This document shows, piece by piece, positions 1-5,578 of a stretch of DNA of 9,535 bases; the first letter of the stretch is position 1, and every line of letters starts with the position of its first letter. The stretch is from Candidatus Zixiibacteriota bacterium. Its GTDB lineage: Bacteria; Zixibacteria; MSB-5A5; GN15; PGXB01. A model generated the notes under the pieces. The model did no database searches and was not told the origin of the DNA. It saw only the letters and a program-made list of their open reading frames with translations. The position numbers and the translations under genes are program-made. The stretch spans positions 1 to 9,535 of the forward strand of contig JAPLUS010000223.1 in assembly GCA_026397495.1 (NCBI GenBank). The letters run 5' to 3'.

Positions 1-294
1 GGCGTCGGCAATGTCTGCGACAACTGCCCCGATAAGGCGAATCCCAACCAGCTTGACAGCGACAACGACGGGGTTGGTGACGCCTGCGAGGACTTTCTAT
101 GCGGCGATGCCGATGGCAATCGCAGTATCAAAAACCGTGAAATCACCTTTATTATCGTCTATCTATTCAGGGGGGGACCGGCCCCGATTCCCCCACTTGC
201 GGCCGATGCCAACAATAATGGTGTGGTCAATGTCGCGGATATTACCTATCTAATTAACTATCTTTATAAAGGAGGCCCTCCGCCCTGCTATTAA
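1..294 (+). CDS. C-terminal end of a secreted protein with TSP type 3 repeat and dockerin module (5' partial)
   Basis: Frame 1 is open from the first base to TAA at 292-294, giving 97 residues with no start in the window. Residues 5-30 look like a thrombospondin type 3 calcium repeat: Cys-rich, with NVCDNCPDKANPNQ and then DSDNDGVGDAC. A dockerin-like pair follows, GDADGNRSIKNREITF and later DANNNGVVNVADITYLINYL, each a calcium-loop EF-hand half followed by a helix and GGPAP or GGPPP. The protein stops just after the second repeat. In cellulosomes dockerins bind cohesins. In FCB-group and Zixibacteria genomes the same module caps many large secreted or surface proteins whose partners are mostly unknown. 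The main domain lies upstream of the window, so the function cannot be given. The TSP3/dockerin call is firm; the organism inference is moderate. Confidence 0.85.
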   Translation, partial: GVGNVCDNCPDKANPNQLDSDNDGVGDACEDFLCGDADGNRSIKNREITFIIVYLFRGGPAPIPPLAADANNNGVVNVADITYLINYLYKGGPPPCY

Positions 295-378
295 TGATTA
301 CTTGCAAATGCTGATCAATTAGGGTGGTAAGAGAAGACCGTCTATCATCTCTCACTTCTTTAATGTAATGATTGGCGT

Positions 379-406
379 TTGAAACGTTTTTGTCTGATAT
401 TATTAT
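379..406 (+). promoter_or_regulatory. putative sigma70-type promoter of the isochorismatase-family gene
   Basis: TTGAAA at 379-384 and TATTAT at 401-406 are separated by 16 bp in an AT-rich stretch. The predicted transcription start is near 413, giving a leader of about 28 nt before the ATG at 441. The call rests on motif match and position only. The rest of 295-440 shows no gene and no clear terminator for the upstream dockerin gene. Confidence 0.4.
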
Positions 407-440
407 ATAGAGAAGCAACCAAATAGCGCAGGGATAAATT

Positions 441-1100
441 ATGGATTACTATATCACACAGAAAAATCTTGCCATTAAAACCGGAGAATGGTTGGCTAAA
501 ATAGCGTCCTTCAATACGCATACCATGCAATTGGAATCGTCAAGGGCGGCGTTGCTTATTATTGATATGCAGAAATATTTTCTTGATCCAAAATCACCAA
601 CCTTCACCTGCGGCGGTCCGGCGATATTGCCTAATATAAAAGAGCTCATCAAGGGATTCAGAAAAGCAGGTCGTCCGGTGATTTACACCAAACATGTACA
701 TCATCCTGATTTCATCGATGCCGGAATAATGAAATGGTGGTGGGAGGGGGCCTGCCTTGAGGGAAGTCCCGAAAGCGAAATAGATGATGATATCGCTCCC
801 CTGCCTAATGAAAAGATTATACTAAAACATCGCTATTCGGCCTTCTACAATACCGATCTTGAAACTATTCTGAGGTGCCTTAAAATTGAGGATTTGGTCG
901 TTGCGGGAATTATGACCAATATCTGCTGTGAATCAACGGCGCGCGATGCCTATTATAGGGATTACCGGGTCTTTTTCCCGGCCGACGCCACCGGAAGTAT
1001 AAATGAGGAGATGCATCTGGCGACTCTTTTGAATCTGGCTTTTGGATTTGCTTATATTACTCGTACTGCAGATCTGATTGATAGTTTAAAAATTCCCTAA
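441..1100 (+). CDS. isochorismatase-family cysteine hydrolase
   Basis: This 219-residue protein has the usual length and the full catalytic triad of the isochorismatase/nicotinamidase fold. Asp42 lies in LLIIDMQKYF, Lys129 in ILKHRYSAF, and Cys162 in the signature GIMTNICCESTARDA, with a second Cys at 163. Family members are cytosolic hydrolases of isochorismate, nicotinamide, N-carbamoyl compounds or other amides; sequence alone does not set the substrate. The ATG at 441 is chosen because AGGG sits 7-10 bases upstream. The extra N-terminal helix (about residues 5-25, with W18) occurs in some family members. An alternative ATG at codon 29 would still keep the triad. No isochorismate-pathway or NAD-salvage gene is adjacent, so the protein is probably a stand-alone hydrolase. 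The gene ends 2 bp from the convergent transporter gene. Confidence 0.88.
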   Translation: MDYYITQKNLAIKTGEWLAKIASFNTHTMQLESSRAALLIIDMQKYFLDPKSPTFTCGGPAILPNIKELIKGFRKAGRPVIYTKHVHHPDFIDAGIMKWWWEGACLEGSPESEIDDDIAPLPNEKIILKHRYSAFYNTDLETILRCLKIEDLVVAGIMTNICCESTARDAYYRDYRVFFPADATGSINEEMHLATLLNLAFGFAYITRTADLIDSLKIP

Positions 1101-1102
1101 TT

Positions 1103-2035
1103 TTATTTGCATTTGACTATCTCGATATTTATATGCGCCAATTCATGAACTTTTTTCAATGACTCTTTGTATTCATTTATATTTCTTGGTTTGCTGGCGA
1201 CTAAAGATAGAATACAACTATATTTATTTTGTCCAACTTTCCAGAGGTGTAAATCAGATATTACTGTATCATCATCGTTTTCAATAATTGCTTTTATTTC
1301 ATTGATTAAGTCCTGGTTTTTATCTTTATCCAATAAAATAGCCGAAGTCTCTTTTAATAATCCAAAAGACCATCTAAATATAAGTATGGAACTAAGGACA
1401 CCCATTAATGGATCGAGGATGCTTAAATGAAATAATTTTGCCCCCAATAAGGCCAGAATGGCAAAGACAGAGGTTAGGACATCGGCCATGACATGCAAAT
1501 AGGCCGATCTTATACTCAAGTCATGAGTAATATGATGAGTATGTCCATGTTCATCATGATTATGGCGGTGGCTGGCATCTCTTCCGGAATTGAGAATAAC
1601 CGCACAAAATATATTTACGCCCAGGCCGATAAAAGCCACTATCAAAGCTTGATTATAATGTATATTAACCGGATTAAATATTCTTCCAAGCGACGAATAA
1701 ATTACAAACAGGCCTACTATTCCGAGCAATATGGCACTGGTATAAGCGCCCAGTATTTCCACTTTCCAGGTACCAAAGGAATATCTTGAATCGTTTCTAT
1801 GTTTTTTAGCAATAAAATATGTAAATAGAGTTATACCCAAAGCGCTGGCATGAGTGGCCATGTGCCATCCATCGGACAGTAAAGCCATAGAGTTGAAAAT
1901 CCAGCCAAAAATAATTTCGGCAACCATAGTAAGCATAGTGATGATGACAACAAATGATACTTTTTCAATATTAGATTCTTTCACTTCATGGAAATTGTGT
2001 AAATGCTGATAAATCTGAATATTATTCTGGTGCAT
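1103..2035 (-). CDS. dmeF: cation diffusion facilitator, DmeF-like Co/Ni(/Zn) efflux transporter
   Basis: This 310-residue inner-membrane protein has the six-helix CDF plan. Helix 2 carries ALLSDGWHMATHASALG, typical of the DmeF branch, and helix 5 carries HVMADVLTS. The predicted intramembrane metal site is therefore H58 and H62 (HxxxH, where zinc CDFs often have HxxxD or DxxxD) with H181 and D185. A histidine-rich loop between helices 4 and 5 (residues 155-171) holds eight His, and the C-terminal region is a short cytosolic CDF domain (about 236-310). Family members exchange protons for divalent cations and export them from the cytosol. DmeF proteins are known for cobalt and nickel resistance; the substrate here is inferred from the motif. 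There is no Shine-Dalgarno sequence before the ATG, which matches the leaderless promoter at 2043-2071. No RcnR/DmeR-type regulator is next to it. The 3' end nearly touches the convergent hydrolase gene. Confidence 0.88.
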   Translation of the reverse strand: MHQNNIQIYQHLHNFHEVKESNIEKVSFVVIITMLTMVAEIIFGWIFNSMALLSDGWHMATHASALGITLFTYFIAKKHRNDSRYSFGTWKVEILGAYTSAILLGIVGLFVIYSSLGRIFNPVNIHYNQALIVAFIGLGVNIFCAVILNSGRDASHRHNHDEHGHTHHITHDLSIRSAYLHVMADVLTSVFAILALLGAKLFHLSILDPLMGVLSSILIFRWSFGLLKETSAILLDKDKNQDLINEIKAIIENDDDTVISDLHLWKVGQNKYSCILSLVASKPRNINEYKESLKKVHELAHINIEIVKCK

Positions 2036-2042
2036 GATTTAT

Positions 2043-2071
2043 ATTCTATTCATATAAAGAGTTTATGGCAA
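2043..2071 (-). promoter_or_regulatory. putative promoter of the dmeF-like gene, predicted leaderless
   Basis: On the minus strand, TTGCCA (2066-2071) and TAGAAT (2043-2048) are separated by exactly 17 bp, and each matches the sigma70 consensus at 5 of 6 bases. Only 7 bases separate the -10 box from the ATG, so transcription should start at or within a base or two of the A of the start codon. The absence of any Shine-Dalgarno sequence agrees with this. Confidence 0.55.
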
Positions 2072-2094
2072 GGAATTTCCCGCCTACACTTTCA

Positions 2095-2153
2095 GAATAA
2101 TTGTCGGGTTTCTCATCTCCGCTAGCGCGGAATTTCGGAACCCGACCTACTTT
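2095..2153 (-). repeat. type-1 nested palindromic repeat, single unit
   Basis: Read on the minus strand, this unit begins GTAGG and then has an outer 8-bp stem GTCGGGTT/AACCCGAC enclosing an inner hairpin with GCGGA-type arms and a 4-nt loop. It matches the second half of the composite repeats at 4007-4130 and 6703-6819, and retains GAATAATT of their linker. It is therefore either a monomer or half of a truncated dimer. It is the first item in the gene-free stretch 2036-2451. Confidence 0.8.
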
Positions 2154-2178
2154 GCTTCGAATGGACAGTGCATAATTA

Positions 2179-2216
2179 GTAGGGCAGAACCCCAGACGAA
2201 GTCTTGCGGTTCTGCC
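2179..2216 (+). repeat. REP-like nested palindrome with GTAGG head
   Basis: GTAGG at 2179-2183 runs into a perfect 9-bp outer stem, GGCAGAACC (2183-2191) with GGTTCTGCC (2208-2216). Inside is a small hairpin AGAC-GAA-GTCT (2194-2204). It has the same architecture and head as the type-1 unit at 2095-2153 but different stem bases and opposite orientation. The two lie head to head with about 25 bp between them. Confidence 0.6.
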
Positions 2217-2352
2217 ATTTAGAAGTTAAAATCTCTTTGGGGGAAGAATGTAATTCTGACGGGGGTTTTGACATGATACCTCGGGCAGATGAGGACTCGC
2301 CGCGGCGGGCTGTGGGCATGCTATCCCGGTCACAAGCTTAATAACCTTCCGA

Positions 2353-2406
2353 GCATAGCTGACGTCGCGCCCGCCTTTATGGCGCGATGTGGTGAAACAG
2401 CTATGC
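2353..2406. other. long nested hairpin downstream of the catalase gene
   Basis: A perfect 9-bp outer stem pairs GCATAGCTG (2353-2361) with CAGCTATGC (2398-2406). It encloses a 10-bp inner stem, ACGTCGCGCC (2362-2371) with GGCGCGATGT (2381-2390), which has one G-T pair and a 9-nt loop. The inner stem abuts the outer stem on one side, and a 7-nt bulge lies on the other. It starts 46 bp beyond the catalase stop codon, so it would fold in the catalase mRNA tail. No T-run follows on either strand, so it is not a textbook terminator. The remainder of 2217-2451 shows no gene or other clear signal. Confidence 0.6.
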
Positions 2407-2451
2407 CATGTTGTGCGACATTGTTTGCCCGAATTGTGGAGAAAGATACCT

Positions 2452-3906
2452 CTATGGTTTTTTTATTTCACTAATTGAAATACCAAGGGCCTCGGCTACA
2501 CCCTTACCATATTCCGGATCGGCCTTTACACAATTACCAACATGCCTGAGTTTGATTTCTTTTGGGGCATCACCCATTGCGCGTCCGGTATTGGCATAGA
2601 GTACCGCCTGCTGTGCCGGTGTCATGAGACGAAAAAGTTTACCGGGTTGGGAGTAGTAATCATCATCCTCCCGATGATTCCAGTGGTCAGCCGCGCCTTC
2701 AAGCGCCAAGGGAGGCTCTTTGAAATCAGGTTGTTCTTTCCATTCTTCATAGCTATTAGGCTCGTAACCAAGAGTGCCGCCGTAATTACCATCAACTCGC
2801 ATAGAACCATCACGATGGTAGCTGTGAAATGGACAACGGGAGGCATTGACCGGAATCAGGTGATGATTTACACCGAGACGATATCGCTGCGCATCTCCAT
2901 AAGAGAAGAGACGTCCCTGCAACATCTTGTCGGGTGAAAAACCAATGCCGGGTATAATATTAGCAGGATTGAAAGCTGCTTGTTCAACCTCGGCAAAGTA
3001 GTTTTCGGGATTGCGGTTCAGTTCAAAAAAACCGACCTCGATCAAAGGATAATCTTTGTGGAACCACACCTTGGTGAGGTCAAAAGGATTATAGGGACAT
3101 TTTGTGGCATCCCTCTCGGGCATTATTTGAATCGACATGGTCCAGCGAGGAAAATCGCCCTTATCAATACTCTGTAATAAATCTCGCTGGTGACTTTCCC
3201 TGTCTTTCGCAATAATAGCTTCGGCCTCTGCATCAGTCAGATTTTTAATTCCCTGCTTTGTTTTGAAGTGGAATTTGACCCAGAACCGTTCATTCTTCAC
3301 ATTGATGAGACTGAAGGTGTGGCTGCCGAAACCGTCCATATGGCGATAGGAAAGGGGGATACCCCGGTCGCTCATAGTTATGGTGACCTGGTGCAGTGCT
3401 TCCGGCAGAGAAGTCCAAAAATCCCAATTGTTTTTGGCGCTGCGAAGGTTAGTGCGCGGATCACGCTTGACCGCGTGGTTAAGATCGGGAAACTTGAGCG
3501 GGTCACGGAGGAAGAAGACGGGCGTATTATTGCCAACCAGGTCCCAGTTGCCCTCCTCGGTATAAAACTTCATCGCAAAACCCCGAATATCCCGTTCTGC
3601 GTCCGCGGCGCCGCGCTCACCGGCTACCGTGGAAAAACGGACGAACATTTCAGTCTTTTTTCCCACCTGAGAAAATATCTTTGCCTTTGTGTACTTCGTA
3701 ATATCATGGGTAACGGTAAAAGTTCCATATGCCCCGGAACCCTTGGCGTGCATCCTCCGTTCGGGGATAACCTCACGGTCGAAGTGGGCCAGCTTTTCGA
3801 GGAACCAGACATCCTGCAACAGTGCCGGGCCGCGTTTACCGGCGGTCATGATGTTCTGATTATCGACGACTGGAGCGCCGGCATTGCTTGTCAGTTTCTT
3901 TTTCAT
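2452..3906 (-). CDS. katA: monofunctional haem catalase (clade 3, small subunit)
   Basis: This 484-residue cytosolic catalase disproportionates hydrogen peroxide to water and oxygen. The essential residues are present: distal His53 in [12 protein letters not shown], Asn126 in [11 protein letters not shown], and the proximal haem ligand Tyr336 in the signature [27 protein letters not shown] (90-102) is also typical. The length and the lack of a C-terminal flavodoxin-like domain place it in the small-subunit class. The ATG at 3906 is preferred over an in-frame ATG at 3945 because AAGGAGG sits 5 bases upstream of it, and the 13 extra Lys-rich residues of the longer form are unlike the family. 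No OxyR, PerR or Fur gene is adjacent, and I see no convincing promoter in the short AT-rich segment before the repeats. The gene probably forms its own transcription unit. Confidence in the function is very high. Confidence 0.97.
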   Translation of the reverse strand: MKKKLTSNAGAPVVDNQNIMTAGKRGPALLQDVWFLEKLAHFDREVIPERRMHAKGSGAYGTFTVTHDITKYTKAKIFSQVGKKTEMFVRFSTVAGERGAADAERDIRGFAMKFYTEEGNWDLVGNNTPVFFLRDPLKFPDLNHAVKRDPRTNLRSAKNNWDFWTSLPEALHQVTITMSDRGIPLSYRHMDGFGSHTFSLINVKNERFWVKFHFKTKQGIKNLTDAEAEAIIAKDRESHQRDLLQSIDKGDFPRWTMSIQIMPERDATKCPYNPFDLTKVWFHKDYPLIEVGFFELNRNPENYFAEVEQAAFNPANIIPGIGFSPDKMLQGRLFSYGDAQRYRLGVNHHLIPVNASRCPFHSYHRDGSMRVDGNYGGTLGYEPNSYEEWKEQPDFKEPPLALEGAADHWNHREDDDYYSQPGKLFRLMTPAQQAVLYANTGRAMGDAPKEIKLRHVGNCVKADPEYGKGVAEALGISISEIKKP

Positions 3907-3910
3907 TTTT

Positions 3911-3918
3911 GCCTCCTT
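3911..3918 (-). promoter_or_regulatory. strong ribosome binding site that sets the catalase start
   Basis: On the minus strand AAGGAGGC ends 4 bases before the ATG at 3906, with GGAGG at 3912-3916. It lies inside the longer reading frame that begins at 3945, so it argues for initiation at 3906. Confidence 0.85.
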
Positions 3919-3964
3919 TTTTGGCTTTTTAAATATTTTTGGCAATCTTTAAACTATTTTAAGC

Positions 3965-3998
3965 CGCGTCGGTCCGCCCCGGCGGATCTCCCGACGCG
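3965..3998 (+). repeat. type-2 nested palindromic repeat, single unit
   Basis: An outer 8-bp perfect stem CGCGTCGG/CCGACGCG (3965-3972 and 3991-3998) encloses an inner perfect 6-bp stem TCCGCC/GGCGGA (3973-3978 and 3981-3986). The loop is CC, and there is a one-sided TCTC bulge. The same core and bulge recur at 5424-5458. It stands between the catalase start and the type-1 composite repeat. Confidence 0.7.
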
Positions 3999-4006
3999 AT
4001 AAGCCA

Positions 4007-4130
4007 GGTGGGTCGGGTTCTGAGGTCTTCCGCGTGGCGGAAGAGTGAAAAACCCGACATCCAATATTTTTGAATAATTGTCGGGTTTCTCATCTCCGCT
4101 GGTGCGGAGTTTCGGAACCCGACCTACTTT
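4007..4130. repeat. type-1 composite repeat (inverted dimer of nested palindromes)
   Basis: Unit A (4012-4058) has the outer stem GTCGGGTT/AACCCGAC, 7-nt internal loops and the inner stem CTTCCGC-GTG-GCGGAAG. An AT-rich linker of about 20 bp follows, then the inverted unit B (from about 4079), with the same outer stem and the inner stem CTCCGC-TGGT-GCGGAG, ending in CCTAC. Bases 4029-4098 are identical to 6718-6787. The element lies between the 3' end of the lipoprotein gene and the 5' end of the catalase gene. It could be a BIME or a non-autonomous mobile element; no transposase gene is in the window. Confidence 0.85.
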
Positions 4131-4137
4131 ACCGCCA

Positions 4138-4153
4138 AGAGCCCTCCGGCTCT
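4138..4153 (-). terminator. possible weak terminator hairpin after the lipoprotein gene
   Basis: AGAGCC and GGCTCT form a perfect 6-bp stem with a 4-nt loop, 18 bp past the lipoprotein stop codon. No T-tract follows on the minus strand, so intrinsic termination is uncertain. Confidence 0.3.
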
Positions 4154-4171
4154 CCAGTTAGATTTAACAGA

Positions 4172-5230
4172 CTAATTGCCGGCGGCTGAGTTATCTGAGG
4201 TTGAATGGGGACAGAATGTCCGCCATGCCCCGTTTAGGGACATTTTCAAAGAGCCAATTGACTCTTCCTTAATCTCCCCCGCGACCGCCCCGACACCTGG
4301 TTTGTTAGCGTATTTAAATAGCCCTTTGAATTTGCCGAATCCGGTTCCGCATAGGGCGCAGTCTCTGGGGTCATCATAATAAAATGTCCCATGCATATAG
4401 GCGATAATGACGGTCAGAATGGGATGCGAAACCCAACCGTTGAAAATCCTTTTGCCATCGGCTGTGGTTCCGAAAGTCCCGGCAAACAGTCCCGTCAGAT
4501 TACCATTTTCGTCCAGCCATGGTCCATTGAATGTCCCACTGTCGCCCGACATATCCGTTTTTATCCATTGACCGACCATAATTCCCTCAGGGCAATGATG
4601 TGGCCATATTCGGCGGGCATGAACGGCGACAGAATTATTACTGTCAATCTTGTAATAAGCGGAGAGTCGTTCCAACTGGCTAAAATCATATTGGATAGTG
4701 AAAGGCGTGGTGGCAAAAGTCAGCCAGACAGGTGCATAATAATAAATCCCTCTTTTGACAAAAACCAGGCAGGAGAGACCGTCGAAATCGCCGTTCGTAT
4801 AAGAAACCCAACCTATGGAAGTCGGGATATTCTGTTTAATCAGCGAGTCTTGTCCCCGTTCAAAGTCGATGACCATTACCGGTGCTATGGCGCCAATGGC
4901 ATTTATATTAAGTGAGCCGGTCCAATCGATAATGGGTCCGTTATTTAAATTGGAAATGTTTAAAAGATGACCCCAGAGAAAAGTAACTGAATAGATATCA
5001 TAGCTGGTGTCAAACAAACTGGGCGGGGTGACATTGGTCAACAGATTTTCGGACTCATATAAGGCGCTATCAGACGGCGAAAATTGATCGACCAAACCCT
5101 GAACGGCTTTGGGCATATCCTGGGGAGTAAGTTTGCCGCTGTCAGGAGAAAGGGGGGCGTTATCCTTCTGATTACATCCCCCGAGAATCACCAACATTAC
5201 AATCAGGATAAAAGGTGAGATTCGTTTCAT
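4172..5230 (-). CDS. predicted lipoprotein of unknown function with Gly/aromatic repeats
   Basis: This 352-residue protein starts with a lipoprotein signal peptide: K2, R3, a hydrophobic stretch at about 6-16, and the lipobox ILGGC with the acylated Cys at 19. It should be anchored in a membrane on the periplasmic or outer face. The ATG at 5230 has a clear GGGGAGG five bases upstream. I do not recognise the family. Residues 20-70 look like a flexible linker, and 71-210 are rich in aromatic and beta-forming residues. The last 140 residues carry spaced Gly/aromatic motifs: GTFNGPW at 232-238, GLFAGTFGTTADGKRIFNGW at 247-266, HGTFYYDD at 280-287 and GKFKGLFKY at 299-307. These suggest a repeated beta-hairpin fold, loosely MORN-like. 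Cys213 and Cys291/Cys294 could form a disulfide or bind metal. It is monocistronic, flanked by palindromic repeats on both sides. Confidence 0.75.
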   Translation of the reverse strand: MKRISPFILIVMLVILGGCNQKDNAPLSPDSGKLTPQDMPKAVQGLVDQFSPSDSALYESENLLTNVTPPSLFDTSYDIYSVTFLWGHLLNISNLNNGPIIDWTGSLNINAIGAIAPVMVIDFERGQDSLIKQNIPTSIGWVSYTNGDFDGLSCLVFVKRGIYYYAPVWLTFATTPFTIQYDFSQLERLSAYYKIDSNNSVAVHARRIWPHHCPEGIMVGQWIKTDMSGDSGTFNGPWLDENGNLTGLFAGTFGTTADGKRIFNGWVSHPILTVIIAYMHGTFYYDDPRDCALCGTGFGKFKGLFKYANKPGVGAVAGEIKEESIGSLKMSLNGAWRTFCPHSTSDNSAAGN

Positions 5231-5423
5231 AATTTCCTCCCCTAAAGGCTATCGTTATCCGATTAGAAAGAGCAGGCAGAAGCATGGTATTATTGTATAA
5301 ATTACTACCTAAAATATAGCGGTCTCAATTAAATGAAGCAATGATATTTTTTGTCAAGCATATTGGCAGTAATTTCGGTCCGATAGATGACCGAGCAAGA
5401 CATTGATGCGGGTGAGTTTTTAA

Positions 5424-5502
5424 GCGACGGTGGTCCGCCTTGGCGGATCTCCCGATGCAATTCCCTACGGCAGGAAATCCACCATGGCGGACTGCCGACA
5501 CG
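5424..5502. repeat. type-2 nested palindromic repeats, inverted pair
   Basis: The left unit (5424-5458) has TCCGCC-TT-GGCGGA followed by TCTCCCGATGC, matching the unit at 3965-3998. The right unit is the inverted counterpart: outer stem CGGCAG (5468-5473) with CTGCCG (5492-5497), enclosing TCCACC-AT-GGCGGA with one mismatch. About 9 bp separate the two. This pair is the main content of the gene-free stretch 5231-5578. Its first 190 bp show only the lipoprotein ribosome binding site and AT-rich DNA with no promoter I would defend. Confidence 0.55.
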
Positions 5503-5514
5503 ATAAATATATCA

Positions 5515-5551
5515 ATACAAGACAAAGACATTTCCCAATATAGCGGAGAGG
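5515..5551 (+). repeat. distal copy of the tRNA-Ser 3' end (att-like direct repeat)
   Basis: This 37-bp segment matches 6823-6859 at 33 of 37 positions in the same orientation. Its last 11 bases correspond to the 3' terminus of the tRNA-Ser gene (acceptor strand, discriminator, CCA), and the other 26 to sequence just downstream of the tRNA. Similarity ends at 5551, so it is a fragment and not a second tRNA. The pair flanks the methyltransferase gene. Confidence 0.6.
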
Positions 5552-5578
5552 ACTGGTGACCCGGCATTTATGATGGGT

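Noticed and set aside
2408..2599. Short plus-strand frame beginning with [11 protein letters not shown], like half a zinc ribbon
   Set aside because: Only one CxxC pair is present. The frame is closed just upstream by a stop and then runs antisense to the catalase C-terminus, so chance is the best explanation.
3906..3945. Longer catalase start at 3945 (13 extra residues)
   Set aside because: A strong Shine-Dalgarno is correctly spaced for the ATG at 3906 and lies within the would-be extension; the extension is not like catalase N-termini.
3190..4002. 270-codon open frame on the plus strand
   Set aside because: It lies opposite the catalase gene, which has all family motifs and a strong ribosome binding site. 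The plus-strand translation has no recognisable motif and extends into the palindromic repeat.
5325..5567. 80-codon minus-strand frame
   Set aside because: It is made almost entirely of the type-2 palindromic repeats and the tRNA-derived repeat, with no plausible ribosome binding site.
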